Source: Blastocatellia bacterium
GTDB taxonomy: Bacteria; Acidobacteriota; Blastocatellia; Chloracidobacteriales; Chloracidobacteriaceae
Assembly (NCBI GenBank): GCA_019695185.1
Contig: JAIBAN010000020.1
Location: forward strand, 1-64,000
DNA: 64,000 nucleotides
Direction of reading: 5' to 3'
The notes beneath the pieces were generated by a model, which made no database searches, was not told the origin of the DNA, and saw only the letters and a list, made by a program, of their open reading frames with translations. Each line of letters begins with the position of its first letter. Positions within the stretch are counted from its first letter, which is position 1. Of the stretch, positions 9,156 to 17,721 are shown in pieces. The translations under genes and the position numbers were made by a program.

Positions 9156-9190
9156 GCAACTCGCATTTCGCAATTTGCAAATCGCACCTG
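9156..9190. repeat. Degenerate heptamer array (GCAACTC/GCATTTC/GCAATTT/GCAAATC/GCACCTG)
   Basis: Five consecutive 7-base units that all begin with GCA lie in the divergent intergenic region between tesA and the ABC ATPase gene. The units differ in sequence but keep the 7-bp spacing, similar to the perfect heptamer arrays elsewhere in this window. Confidence 0.6.
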
Positions 9191-9232
9191 ACACACATTG
9201 AAAATGACACCTCACAAATTACCAACCACCCT

Positions 9233-9922
9233 ATGATACAGCTTTCAAACGTTTCGAAAACCGTTCTCAGCGGAAGTGAGCGTCTCACCATCCTCCAAGC
9301 CCTTGATTTGGACATCCCCAAAGGCCAGTTTGTTTCGATTGTCGGACCTTCCGGCAGCGGTAAATCCACCCTGCTGGGGTTGATTGCCGGACTCGACACA
9401 CCCAGTTCCGGTGAGATACGGCTGGATGGAGTTTCCATCACACGCCTGGGTGAAGACCGACTGGCCGCGCTCCGCAGTGCGAAAATCGGCTTTGTGTTCC
9501 AGTCCTTTCACCTGATTCCCTCACTGACTGCCTTTGAAAACATTCTGGTGCCGATGGAAATTGCCGGAGTCAAACAGGCAAACCAGCGAGCCAAAGAGCT
9601 GCTTTCCGAAGTGGGACTGGAAAAGCGGGGACACCATTACCCTTCCCAGCTTTCCGGGGGCGAACAGCAGCGGGTGGCGATTGCGCGGGCTTTTTCCAAC
9701 AACCCGCCGATTCTGCTGGCGGATGAACCCACCGGGAACCTCGACAATCAGAACGGACGCCATATTTTTGATTTGTTACTGCGCCTGAATCAGGACATGG
9801 GGACGACCCTGGTTTTCGTCACCCACAACACCGAACTGGCCGAGCAGGCCCAGCGGCAGATTCACCTGCGCGAGGGCCAAATCAGCCTTGATACAGATTC
9901 TTCCCGGAGTAAATCCCAATGA
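9233..9922 (+). CDS. ybbA: ABC transporter ATP-binding protein (YbbA/LolD/MacB type)
   Basis: A 229-residue ATPase subunit with Walker [11 protein letters not shown]-loop [17 protein letters not shown], signature [15 protein letters not shown], Walker [13 protein letters not shown] and the switch His in FVTHN. The sequence is of the LolD/YbbA/MacB branch that works with FtsX-type permeases. The likely partner is the YbbP-like permease at 5574-8102, which lies divergently on the other side of tesA; in E. coli ybbA and ybbP are adjacent and co-directional, so an inversion or gene shuffle would explain the arrangement here. The stop overlaps the next start by 4 bp (ATGA), suggesting coupled translation with the following secreted protein. 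Confidence 0.93.
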   Translation: MIQLSNVSKTVLSGSERLTILQALDLDIPKGQFVSIVGPSGSGKSTLLGLIAGLDTPSSGEIRLDGVSITRLGEDRLAALRSAKIGFVFQSFHLIPSLTAFENILVPMEIAGVKQANQRAKELLSEVGLEKRGHHYPSQLSGGEQQRVAIARAFSNNPPILLADEPTGNLDNQNGRHIFDLLLRLNQDMGTTLVFVTHNTELAEQAQRQIHLREGQISLDTDSSRSKSQ

Positions 9923-11235
9923 AACAATGCCTGTTTAGGTTTCTTTTCGGGTGCTGGCTAATTCATTTCACGGTTTTTCCCCTGCCAGCCCAAACCCCGA
10001 CTCCCACAAAAACCCAGGAGCTTCCTTCTCCGATGGGAACACTTTTTGACGGCAGGTCCTTTGATATCGGTCGTTTCTTTGCTGGCGGCCTCGAATTGCA
10101 GCAAAAAGAAGCACAATATGCTGCCTCCGAGCAAAAATGGAGTTATTGGCAGGCGATTGGCAGTTACAAGGCTATCATCAGCGAATACAAACCGGCGCTG
10201 GCAGCCTTTGACCAGCTTTCACGCAAGCGAAAACCGTTGGCGGCGGCTTCTCCGCTGAATGATTACAAGGCAGTCCCGGCAGTCGAAGCAATTGAAAAAC
10301 TGGCTGCCACACACCAAATCATCTTTATCAATGAAGCCCATCACGTCCCCCGTCATCGGGCCTTCACCAAACAACTTCTGGCTAAACTGTATCGCAAAGG
10401 GTTTCGCTATTTTGCAGCGGAAACACTCGACGAAGTGGACCAGGAACTAAACCAGCGCAAATACCCGTTGGAAAAGTCAGGCACATACAGCCACGAACCC
10501 GTCTATGGCGACCTGCTGCGTACGGCTTTGAAAATCGGCTATACCCTGGTTCCCTATGAAACCACCGTGGAATGTGAGGAAACCGAGGCCGAACCCAACA
10601 AATGTATCAAAGTGCGGGAACAGGAACAGGCTAAAAACCTGTTTAACCGAACTCTGGCCCAAGACCCCAAAGCCAAAATCCTCGTCCATGCCGGATATGA
10701 CCATATCAAGAAGGATGTCTTTTTTGAGGGAGTTCCCAGCATGGCCGTCTATTTTCAACAACTTTCGGGGGTGACCCCCTTTTCCATTGACCAGGTGGGC
10801 ATGATGGAACATTCCTCCACCGAGTATGAAAACCCGTTGCTGGCTGACGCGGTCAAACAGAACCTGTTTGCGCAACCTTCCTTTTTCCAGGCCAAGGACG
10901 GCAGCTATTTTGTTGAGGAGCAGAACCGAAAAAGCTATAACGCCCAGCTTTTTCAACCGCCAAGCCAATATCAAAACGGTCGCCCGACCTGGCTTTTGGA
11001 AAACGGGCAACGGTTTTTCCAAAAAATCCCGGCTTCCTGGTGCCGGGGCAGCTTCCCCTGTCTGGTCCGAGCCCGAATTGCCTCGGAAGACGCACAGGCC
11101 GTGCCGCTCGACCAGGTTGTGGTTCCCGCCGCCGACCGCCTGCCGGCTTTGGTGTTGCCGAAAGGAACCTTTCACATTCAGGTACTGAACCAGTCCGGCA
11201 AGGTCATCAATGAAACTGAAATTAAAGTGAAATAA
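9919..11235 (+). CDS. Secreted protein with EreA/ChaN-like domain
   Basis: A 438-residue protein with a signal peptide (LFGCWLIHFTVFPLPAQ). The segment IIFINEAHHVPRHRAFTKQLL followed by FRYFAAETL (about residues 133-170) carries the acidic-plus-His signature seen in the erythromycin esterase/ChaN/Tiki superfamily, and ILVHAGYDHIKK at about residue 255 supplies a further conserved His region. Activity cannot be predicted: superfamily members include esterases, haem-binding proteins and proteases. It overlaps the upstream ATPase gene by 4 bp, so it is likely in one operon with it. A paralogue-like protein is encoded at 45628-46941. The frame stays open for 63 codons after its stop. Confidence 0.7.
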   Translation: MKQCLFRFLFGCWLIHFTVFPLPAQTPTPTKTQELPSPMGTLFDGRSFDIGRFFAGGLELQQKEAQYAASEQKWSYWQAIGSYKAIISEYKPALAAFDQLSRKRKPLAAASPLNDYKAVPAVEAIEKLAATHQIIFINEAHHVPRHRAFTKQLLAKLYRKGFRYFAAETLDEVDQELNQRKYPLEKSGTYSHEPVYGDLLRTALKIGYTLVPYETTVECEETEAEPNKCIKVREQEQAKNLFNRTLAQDPKAKILVHAGYDHIKKDVFFEGVPSMAVYFQQLSGVTPFSIDQVGMMEHSSTEYENPLLADAVKQNLFAQPSFFQAKDGSYFVEEQNRKSYNAQLFQPPSQYQNGRPTWLLENGQRFFQKIPASWCRGSFPCLVRARIASEDAQAVPLDQVVVPAADRLPALVLPKGTFHIQVLNQSGKVINETEIKVK

Positions 11236-11543
11236 CCTTTTCCTTCGGTCGTCCAGTTCGAAACCGGGAATGGTGCTCTGTACCTTCCCGGATGCAACAG
11301 TCTGGTTCCCGGCCCCACAGCAACCGTATCCGTCTGCGGACTGACCCTGACAGGCAAAACCGCCAATTGCCAATTCCCCGCGTTTCTGGTCAAATTCACA
11401 GTCTCAAACCTTAAATTCAACCCTTAAACCTGAAAAAAACCAAATTGGACAACCACCTGTTCAAGTCGTTTTTTCATTCCGGTCGCTGACGCCGCTGAAC
11501 CCCATCCGGTTGGCAGCAGACCGTCAACCCGCTTGGGTGCCCT
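11236..11543. other. Intergenic region, 308 bp
   Basis: No independent gene is recognisable. In the frame of the preceding gene 63 sense codons follow the TAA before the next stop at 11425-11427, encoding a strand-rich peptide with two Cys, but without a start codon. The remainder up to the ankyrin-TPR gene shows no clear promoter or hairpin. Confidence 0.5.
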
Positions 11544-12797
11544 ATGAAAAACCTTTCTCAAATTTTCCCGGTGAGTCGCATCGTGACGATGTGGGCAATC
11601 ATGTGTTTCTTTGGCTCAACTCCTGTTTTATGTGCCCAGGGCCAAGCAGGCAGTGACCTGAATATGGTGCAAAAAAATGGCCGGACCAAGCTGATGGAAG
11701 CCGCTGCCTGGGGCGAAATCGAAACCGTCAATTCCCTGCTGACCAAGGGAGCCAATGTCAATATGGCTGGCAGCGGCGGCGTCACCGCGCTCATGTTGGC
11801 TGCCGCCGTAGGGTATCAAAAGGTTGCCGAAATCCTGCTCAAAGCCGGAGCCGACCCAACAACGAAAGACCGGCAAGGTCGAACGGCGGCTGATTATGCC
11901 ACTCAGGCCGGTTACCACGAGGTTGCCCGACTCATCCTGAACCAGCCCGGTTCCGCACCGCTCCAAACAGGAACTCCCAACGGACCACCGACAGGTTCCA
12001 GCTCCGTTTCTGCGCCACCCAAGCCGGAACCAGCCGCCACCAATACGGTGGCCCAACCAGCCGCCGGTTCGCCGGAACCGGCCTTCACCACGTCAGTGGT
12101 CAACGGAACCGAAACCTCGGCCCTGGCACTGGCTTTTGAAGCCAAAATGCTGCGCGACAAAGAGCAATATGATGCGGCCATACAAAAATGCAATCAGGCG
12201 CTCCGGCTGGAGAAAGACAGCTTCGAAGCCCTTTATTACCGGGCTTCTTCCTACTATTACAAAGATGAGTTTGACCTGGCGATTGCCGATTATACGGCGG
12301 TGATTCGGCTGCGTCCGCTCCTGTCAACCGCATTTCTGTATCGGGGGCTGTCATATTTGGCCAAAGCCGATTATGACCATGCCCTGGCGGACCTCAACCG
12401 AACCATTGAAATGGGTGTGGGGGTGGCGCTTTCCTATCATGGACGGGGCATTGCCTTGATGAACAAAGACCAACCGGACCAGGCACTGGAGGATTACCAC
12501 CATGCCCTGAAACTGGATCCGCAAGACAGCCAGATTTATTTTCACCGGGGACTGGCCTACATCAGGAAAAAAGACCTGGACAAAGCGCTGGCGGATTTCT
12601 CGGCTGCCATCCGGCTCAAGCCTGATTATGTCCGTGCCCTCTACAACCGGGGGCGGGTCTATGAGGAATTGGGCGACACCACCAAGGCATTGGAGGATTA
12701 CCGCAGGATTCTTTCCTTCACCCAGGACCCCGATACCCTGGAGCGGTACACCTATCTAACCAAGCCAGGAAAGAATAAACCCGGCATCAAGACCTAA
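11544..12797 (+). CDS. Secreted ankyrin-repeat and TPR protein
   Basis: A 417-residue protein-interaction scaffold. A signal peptide (about residues 1-31, ending FFGSTPVLCAQ) is followed by three ankyrin repeats (NGRTKLMEAAAWGEIETVNS, GGVTALMLAAAVGYQKVAEI, QGRTAADYATQAGYHEVARL; about 45-140), a Pro/Ala/Thr-rich linker (about 145-190) and six tetratricopeptide repeats (about 195-400; for example YDAAIQKCNQALRLEKDSFE and LDKALADFSAAIRLKPDYVR). Both repeat types bind proteins; no enzymatic motif is present. Location is inferred to be periplasmic or exported. The gene stands alone between a 308-bp gap and a repeat-containing gap. Confidence 0.88.
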   Translation: MKNLSQIFPVSRIVTMWAIMCFFGSTPVLCAQGQAGSDLNMVQKNGRTKLMEAAAWGEIETVNSLLTKGANVNMAGSGGVTALMLAAAVGYQKVAEILLKAGADPTTKDRQGRTAADYATQAGYHEVARLILNQPGSAPLQTGTPNGPPTGSSSVSAPPKPEPAATNTVAQPAAGSPEPAFTTSVVNGTETSALALAFEAKMLRDKEQYDAAIQKCNQALRLEKDSFEALYYRASSYYYKDEFDLAIADYTAVIRLRPLLSTAFLYRGLSYLAKADYDHALADLNRTIEMGVGVALSYHGRGIALMNKDQPDQALEDYHHALKLDPQDSQIYFHRGLAYIRKKDLDKALADFSAAIRLKPDYVRALYNRGRVYEELGDTTKALEDYRRILSFTQDPDTLERYTYLTKPGKNKPGIKT

Positions 12798-12800
12798 AAT

Positions 12801-12880
12801 TCAGGTTTCCGGTTTTCGGGTTCGGGTTTTCCAATTCTGAATACATGAAGTTGAGGATGAGATTCTCAATTCTCAATTGA
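12801..12880. repeat. Degenerate heptamer tract
   Basis: Just after the ankyrin-TPR stop there are four degenerate units (TTCAGGT, TTCCGGT, TTTCGGG, TTCGGGT) and, at 12862-12875, two exact copies of ATTCTCA. The sequences differ from other arrays but the 7-bp step is the same. Confidence 0.5.
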
Positions 12881-12916
12881 TAAGGCCCGCTACCCGATAG
12901 AATGCTTTGTCCCTTC

Positions 12917-13567
12917 TCATCCCTCAATGACTTTTTCCGGCTGGTCCAGCGCATCCTGCAAAGCGGAGAGAAACCGTCCGACATGCAAGCCGTCCATCAA
13001 GGCGTGATGAACCTCAACTGAAATCGGCAGCCAGACCCTTCCGGTTTCTTCCCGGTCAAACTTGCCAAAGGCAAATTTGGGAATCGAGTCGTTGGGTCGC
13101 AGTTTCCGGGCATGGGCAAAACTGGTAAAGGAGAACCAGGGCAAGGTGGTGCAGTGGATACGATCATCCTCCTGCCGGGGGTCCAGCGGGAGGCTCCCAC
13201 TCCGTACCGCCTCAACCGACGCTTTGGCTGCGGGGTAAAAGGCGGAAAAGCTTGGAGTATAGTCAAAGTGAGCAAAATTAAAGGTTTCATTGGGCAATAA
13301 AACCGTGGTCCCGCCGTGAATCGCTTCGTGAATGATGACGTTTTCCCCCCGGAGCCGGTAATGAAACTGCTCTACTTCGTTGACCGCCCGCATGACAAAA
13401 TAATGGTAGGCCAGGGTGACACTGATTTCCGGTTTGCGCCGCAAGGCTGTCAGCAGGGCGGTCACCTCTACCTTGGTACAGACATTGAAAAACGGCAGTT
13501 CATTCCCCCGAAAAAAATCAAACAGCTCCTTGCGGGCCCAGTTTTGAACGTCCAGATAAGTCGGCAT
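12917..13567 (-). CDS. Chloramphenicol acetyltransferase family protein
   Basis: I use the ATG at 13567 (216 residues), because the N-terminus MPTYLDVQNWARKELFDFF then aligns with the standard CAT beginning and the length fits the 210-220 residues of the family; the frame is open to 13717 without added family sequence. The catalytic motif HHALMDGLHVGRF near the C-terminus holds the general-base His, and the FFNVCTKVEVTALL and ISVTLAYHYFVMRAVNE helices are typical. CATs are trimeric cytosolic enzymes that transfer acetyl from acetyl-CoA to chloramphenicol hydroxyls. Chromosomal homologues are widespread, so resistance should not be assumed. There is no sign of a mobile element next to it. Confidence 0.9.
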   Translation of the reverse strand: MPTYLDVQNWARKELFDFFRGNELPFFNVCTKVEVTALLTALRRKPEISVTLAYHYFVMRAVNEVEQFHYRLRGENVIIHEAIHGGTTVLLPNETFNFAHFDYTPSFSAFYPAAKASVEAVRSGSLPLDPRQEDDRIHCTTLPWFSFTSFAHARKLRPNDSIPKFAFGKFDREETGRVWLPISVEVHHALMDGLHVGRFLSALQDALDQPEKVIEG

Positions 13568-13858
13568 TTTCCAGCAGACCTCCCCTTTCCTGAATTGACT
13601 TTTCCCTACCTTCAATAGCATAAGTCCAGTTTGATTGAAAATTCTTCCGGTCAGCCTGTGGTCCGGCACCCGGTCCGGTTGGGTAAACAGCAGCGCAAAT
13701 GCTACGATTGCGGTCAAGTTTTCAAGCAGTTTCGACCAAGGGCGCTGGGACCAGAAAAAGGGTCCTCCTACTTGAGCTGCCTGTTTCGTTTTTTAACCAG
13801 CGAATTTGGCCAAGTCAGGCTGAGTTTTGCGGAATTCAAAACAAAAAGCGAGATTCCC

Positions 13859-14068
13859 ATGTCTCAATCCGATTTGGAACAGGTTTTTGAGGTTGTGCTG
13901 GCTTCACCGTCACTCCAGGCAGAGCTGAATATGGTGACATCCCTTGATGTTTTTATTGAACGGCTGCTGGCAATCAGCCATGCCCACGGTGGTTCCCTGA
14001 CAATGGACGACATCACAGACGCCATCCGGCAGCGCCAGCGCGAATGGCTGCAACGTGGCATGCTCTAA
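13859..14068 (+). CDS. Nif11-like leader-type small protein
   Basis: A 69-residue protein starting at the ATG at 13859; the frame is open from 13631 but the conserved part begins here. The sequence MSQSDLEQVFEVVLASPSLQ, a central FIERLLAISHAHGG and LTMDDITDAIR match the Nif11 helical pattern: aromatic/hydrophobic first helix, PxLQ turn, second helix, a Gly-containing turn and a last helix. Nif11 domains often serve as leader peptides of ribosomal natural products, but here there is no GG-type cleavage site or core after the domain (it ends REWLQRGML). It may be an orphan recognition domain for the sulfotransferase-like, GNAT and hydroxylase genes nearby; that role is inference. Confidence 0.65.
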   Translation: MSQSDLEQVFEVVLASPSLQAELNMVTSLDVFIERLLAISHAHGGSLTMDDITDAIRQRQREWLQRGML

Positions 14069-14101
14069 ACCATCAACAGGTACGTCACACCAGGATGTGG
14101 A

Positions 14102-14132
14102 TTCGGGTTTCGGGTTTCGGGTTTCGGGTTTC
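14102..14132. repeat. Heptamer array TTTCGGG, four copies
   Basis: Four contiguous copies of the 7-bp unit TTTCGGG (phase TTCGGGT) lie 34 bp after the Nif11-like gene, between it and the sulfotransferase-like gene. Confidence 0.9.
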
Positions 14133-14279
14133 AGCTTCCGGTTTTGCCGAGTGCCAAGATTGATTGGGAAAGATGGACCTCTGAATTCAGGAAAAGGGGG
14201 TTCAAACCCGCAACCCGCCCCACCCAATTCGAAATCTTGGTGCGAGTTACCTGCCTAAAGATACAAAGGAACCTCCAGG

Positions 14280-15251
14280 ATGAGACCACCAGCCGATTTT
14301 GCGGGATGGGTTCCCGCCTACTTGACCTGGGAAACGCCCCTCCCCGCCATTTCCTGGGTGTATCAGGATGCACCCCTTCTGGCAGAACCGTTTTTTGAAC
14401 ATACCCTGGCAAACGCCGTCAGGTCACCGTTTGGCCTGCTGTTCCGGCGGCAGACCTCTTTGGCCGAACTGTCGCACCTTCTGGCCCGCCGCCCGGAAGT
14501 CGTTCCCACCGGATTCATTTTTCATATGTCACGGTGCGGCTCAACGCTGGTTTCCAATCTCTTGAAGACCCTCCCTGAAACACGGGTGATTTCCGAACCG
14601 GGAGTGGTGTCGGCTTTGCTTCGGTTTTTTCACCGGAATCCGGATTTCCCCTTTGCGGAAAAAATCCTGCACCTGAAGAACCTGGTTCAGGCTCTGGGCT
14701 ACCAGCCGGATGGCCGTCCCGCAGGCCGGTTTTTCCTCAAACTGGATGCGCTTGATACCTTGGCGCTTCCCCTGTTTCAGGCAGCCTTCCCCACGGTTCC
14801 CTGGATTTTTGTTTTTCGCCGACCGGTGGAGGTGCTGGTTTCAAACCTGAATGAAATCTCCGGCGGGATGTTTCCCGGTACCTTCCATCCCACCTGGGTT
14901 GGCATCAGTTGGGAAGACGCTTTCAACCTGCCGCCCGAAACCTACATGGCCCGGCTGCTGGGAAGGGTTTGTGAAACGGCGGTGAGCTGTTCGTCACCCC
15001 ACAGCCGGTTTATTGACTATGAAACCTTACCGGGTGCCGTTTGGACGACCGTCGCGGATTTCTTTCAGCTTGACTTGAGCCCAACCGATGTGGAACGAAT
15101 GCAATCCGCTGCCGGATTTGACGCCAAACGCCCTGACCAAACCTTTCAGGATGACCGGGACCGGAAACGGGCGTCCGCCTCAGTCAACATCCGGCAAGCC
15201 GTGGCTGAGTGGTTGGAACCTCATGACCAGGCTTTGCGGCTGCATTCGTAA
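14280..15251 (+). CDS. Sulfotransferase-like protein (PAPS-binding P-loop family)
   Basis: A 323-residue cytosolic protein. The motif GFIFHMSRCGSTLVSNLL (about residues 78-95) is the 5'-phosphosulfate-binding loop of the sulfotransferase family, and WIFVFRRPVEVLVSNLNE (about 178-195) is the 3'-phosphate-binding region with Arg and Ser. These enzymes transfer sulfate from PAPS to hydroxyl groups; the acceptor here is unknown. A paralogue of the same length and layout is encoded at 22587-23570 beyond the collar genes, so the two bracket that locus. It lies between the Nif11-like peptide and a GNAT acetyltransferase on the same strand. A protein-modifying role is inference from context. Confidence 0.85.
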   Translation: MRPPADFAGWVPAYLTWETPLPAISWVYQDAPLLAEPFFEHTLANAVRSPFGLLFRRQTSLAELSHLLARRPEVVPTGFIFHMSRCGSTLVSNLLKTLPETRVISEPGVVSALLRFFHRNPDFPFAEKILHLKNLVQALGYQPDGRPAGRFFLKLDALDTLALPLFQAAFPTVPWIFVFRRPVEVLVSNLNEISGGMFPGTFHPTWVGISWEDAFNLPPETYMARLLGRVCETAVSCSSPHSRFIDYETLPGAVWTTVADFFQLDLSPTDVERMQSAAGFDAKRPDQTFQDDRDRKRASASVNIRQAVAEWLEPHDQALRLHS

Positions 15252-15334
15252 AAAATTGGATTTTCCAGACCTGAATTGTCACCGCAGGCGGGCAACTCCT
15301 TTTTGCTGCTTCCGAATTTTTGGATTTTCTGATT

Positions 15335-15811
15335 ATGGAAATTACCTTTCGCCCGGCACTTCCTGAAGACGATGCCTTTTTGTTTCGGGTTTACTCCTCG
15401 ACTCGTGAAGCGGAGTTTTCCGTTCTCAACCTGCCTCCGGAATTTTTGGAACACCTCATCCGGCAACAATTTGAGGCACAGCGCACCGCTTATGCAGCCC
15501 AGTTTTCAAATCTGGCGCAACTGGTGATTCTTTGTGACAACCTACCGGTTGGCCGGATGTTGCTTGACTATGGCCCCACAGACATTCATTTGGCTGATAT
15601 TGCCCTGCTTCCCGAACAGCGGGGAAAAGGCATCGGCAATTGGATTATGGCCGACCTGTTGCAACAGGCCCGCGCCAACCACCAGACCGTTTCCCTGTTT
15701 GCCGACACCGACAGTCGCCCTTTTTTCTGGTACCAAAAACTCGGTTTCACCATTATCAAGACTGATTCAGTTTATACGGAGATGATTTGGAGGCCAAACG
15801 CCCAAAATTAA
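15335..15811 (+). CDS. GNAT family N-acetyltransferase
   Basis: A 158-residue acetyltransferase starting at MEITFRPALPEDD (ATG at 15335). The GNAT core is clear: strand/helix 1, a beta4 strand DIALLPEQ followed by the acetyl-CoA pyrophosphate loop RGKGIGNWIMADLL (motif A), and a C-terminal RPFFWYQKLGFTII motif B. Typical members acetylate amines of small molecules or protein N-termini or lysines. Substrate unknown. It stands between the sulfotransferase-like gene and the Tat-exported binding protein in the collar locus, all on the plus strand. Confidence 0.88.
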   Translation: MEITFRPALPEDDAFLFRVYSSTREAEFSVLNLPPEFLEHLIRQQFEAQRTAYAAQFSNLAQLVILCDNLPVGRMLLDYGPTDIHLADIALLPEQRGKGIGNWIMADLLQQARANHQTVSLFADTDSRPFFWYQKLGFTIIKTDSVYTEMIWRPNAQN

Positions 15812-16062
15812 GCTCCAAGCGGGTTCATTTGGGAAGAAAAAGAAAAATCCAGTTGACAAGATTCTTTTCAGGGGAGTATGAAAGAGCCTTGGTGCTTTCA
15901 AAACACAAATCACAATCTCGTTCACACTCCCTTTACCTTAATGACCGGTTTCAGGCACTTGCTGAGTTGTGATACCGGTAGCCCCCGCCCAATCTTGATC
16001 GTTCGACCAAGGCGTTTGCGCTTTGCAGTCTTTTCTTTATTTGTGGTAACAGGTCAAACGTT

Positions 16063-17328
16063 ATGAAAAATAAATCAGGTGCCACCCTTCACCGTCGCCG
16101 GTTTCTTCAGGCTGCCGGTATGACGACCGGATTTGCCGTTGCCTCCCCGTTGTTGTCCCTGGGCGATGCGTTTGCCGCACCCCAGTCGCACCTGCGGGTC
16201 GGGTTGCTGCTTCCCCAGCGCTCCACCTTTACCTCGCTGCCAGTGGAAAACGTGCTTTCCGGAATCCGGTTGGGCCTGCGGTCGGAACCACGGCGTGGGA
16301 CCTTCGGGTTGAGGGCCGAATGTGTTTCCGAAACACCAACTGGAGGTTATGCGGGGTTGAGCACGGCGGTTGAACGGTTGTTGGCTGAGGCACGGGTTGA
16401 TGTGCTGGTGGGCTTCTTCGGGAACATCATTCCGGAACCTGTCCTGAAAGCCTGCGAACGGCATCACACGGCTTTGATTGTGGCCGATGCAGGTGCCAAC
16501 TTGGCCGCTCACCGCAAACCGCACTCCCTTGTTTTTTATAATTCGCTCAATTATTGGCAGGCCAACTGGGCTTTGGGTGCATGGGCAGCCAGACAAACCG
16601 GCCAACGGGCAGCGCTGGTTTCCTCGTTTTATGAAAGCGGTTTCGATGCGCACAACACCCTGCGACTTGGTTTTGAAGCGGAAGGTGGGGAAATTGCCGC
16701 CGTTGCCATTTCACGAATCCATGGCCAGCCCTTTTCCTTCAAACAGATGTTCCAGGACATCCGGCAAACGAACCCTGATTGTATCCTGGCGGCCCAGACC
16801 GGGCGGGATGCCGGTGCGTTCCTCAATGCCTATGTCAAGTCGGGGTTGCACCGCGAAGTGCCGTTGGTCAGCACCGGATTCACGCTTGATATGGCCCAGC
16901 GGCTGCATAAACAAAGCCCACTGCCGGCAGCGGTTTCCGCTGTGGCCTGGGATGCAAGGCTTGCCACCCCGGCCAATCCAGCTTTTCTGAATGAGTTCCG
17001 CTCTTTTACACACCGCGAGGCCGATGCCTTTGGGGTGTTGGGCTGGGAGATTGGACGCCTGCTTGGGGACACCCATCAGGTCACCGGCGGGCGTTGGCAT
17101 GATTCTGACCGGGTAGCCGCCGCGCTCACCTCGGTTGCCCTGCACAGCCCGCGCGGGCGGATTGCCATGGATGCCCGCACGCAAACCATGCGCGGACCGG
17201 TGTATCTCTGCGAGCCGGGCTCCCAAGGGCTGCGTGAACTGCCCTCGGTGGATGAATGCGCAGACTGTTTGTCCATTTTACGGACCGGCCCACGCTCCGG
17301 CTGGACCAACTCATTTTTGATTGGTTGA
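16063..17328 (+). CDS. Tat-exported periplasmic substrate-binding protein, LivJ-like (Peripla_BP_6)
   Basis: A 421-residue protein with a twin-arginine signal (HRRRFLQAAGMTTGFAVASP) and a type I periplasmic binding fold of the branched-chain amino-acid/amide type: LRVGLLLPQRSTFTSLP at the mature N-terminus, VDVLVGFFGNIIPEPV and ALIVADAGANLAAH in lobe 1, and a second lobe with PDCILAAQTGRDAGAFLNAY. No ABC permease or ATPase gene of this class is present nearby, so it may act as a sensor or scaffold rather than in uptake. It is followed 6 bp later by the DUF6916-like gene and then by three collar genes, suggesting one operon. Confidence 0.85.
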   Translation: MKNKSGATLHRRRFLQAAGMTTGFAVASPLLSLGDAFAAPQSHLRVGLLLPQRSTFTSLPVENVLSGIRLGLRSEPRRGTFGLRAECVSETPTGGYAGLSTAVERLLAEARVDVLVGFFGNIIPEPVLKACERHHTALIVADAGANLAAHRKPHSLVFYNSLNYWQANWALGAWAARQTGQRAALVSSFYESGFDAHNTLRLGFEAEGGEIAAVAISRIHGQPFSFKQMFQDIRQTNPDCILAAQTGRDAGAFLNAYVKSGLHREVPLVSTGFTLDMAQRLHKQSPLPAAVSAVAWDARLATPANPAFLNEFRSFTHREADAFGVLGWEIGRLLGDTHQVTGGRWHDSDRVAAALTSVALHSPRGRIAMDARTQTMRGPVYLCEPGSQGLRELPSVDECADCLSILRTGPRSGWTNSFLIG

Positions 17329-17334
17329 GAAGGT

Positions 17335-17664
17335 ATGGAACCTACCGCACAGACTTTGATACCGCTCGACAGTTTGCATCTGGAGAGTTTTACTCCCTGG
17401 CTGGGAACGGCCTTTGTGGTGAGCAATGCCACCACTCCGCCCCAGGAGTTCGTCCTGGAAGAAGCCTTCGACCGCCGGTCAACCCCGCGCAACGAATGCT
17501 TCGCCCTGTTTTTTCGCGGCCCGGTCGAACCGTATTGGCCCCAGGGGATTTACCAGTTTTCCCATCCGTCGCTGGGACAAATGGAGCTGTTCACCGTCCC
17601 GGTGGGAAAAGACCCGGACGGTGTTCGGTATGAAGTGATTATCAATCGGCTACTGAAACAATAA
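17335..17664 (+). CDS. Small DUF6916-like protein
   Basis: A 109-residue protein beginning 6 bp after the binding-protein stop. The pattern SFTPWLGTAFVV, FALFFRGPVEPYWPQGIYQF, LGQMELFTVPVGKDPDGVRY and YEVIINRL is what I remember for the small DUF6916 proteins found beside tail-collar proteins; that label is from memory and not verified. It is beta-rich, has no signal peptide and no catalytic motif. The gap to the first collar gene is 57 bp. Confidence 0.7.
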   Translation: MEPTAQTLIPLDSLHLESFTPWLGTAFVVSNATTPPQEFVLEEAFDRRSTPRNECFALFFRGPVEPYWPQGIYQFSHPSLGQMELFTVPVGKDPDGVRYEVIINRLLKQ

Positions 17665-17721
17665 CCGGCTGGGGAAATTTGCAGTAAACGGATTCCCCTC
17701 CCCCCAAAGAGGTAAGGAGCT

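Noticed and set aside
12917-13567. Acquired antibiotic-resistance gene
   Set aside because: The CAT homologue has no integron, IS or transfer signals nearby and its composition matches its neighbours; chromosomal CAT-like genes are common.
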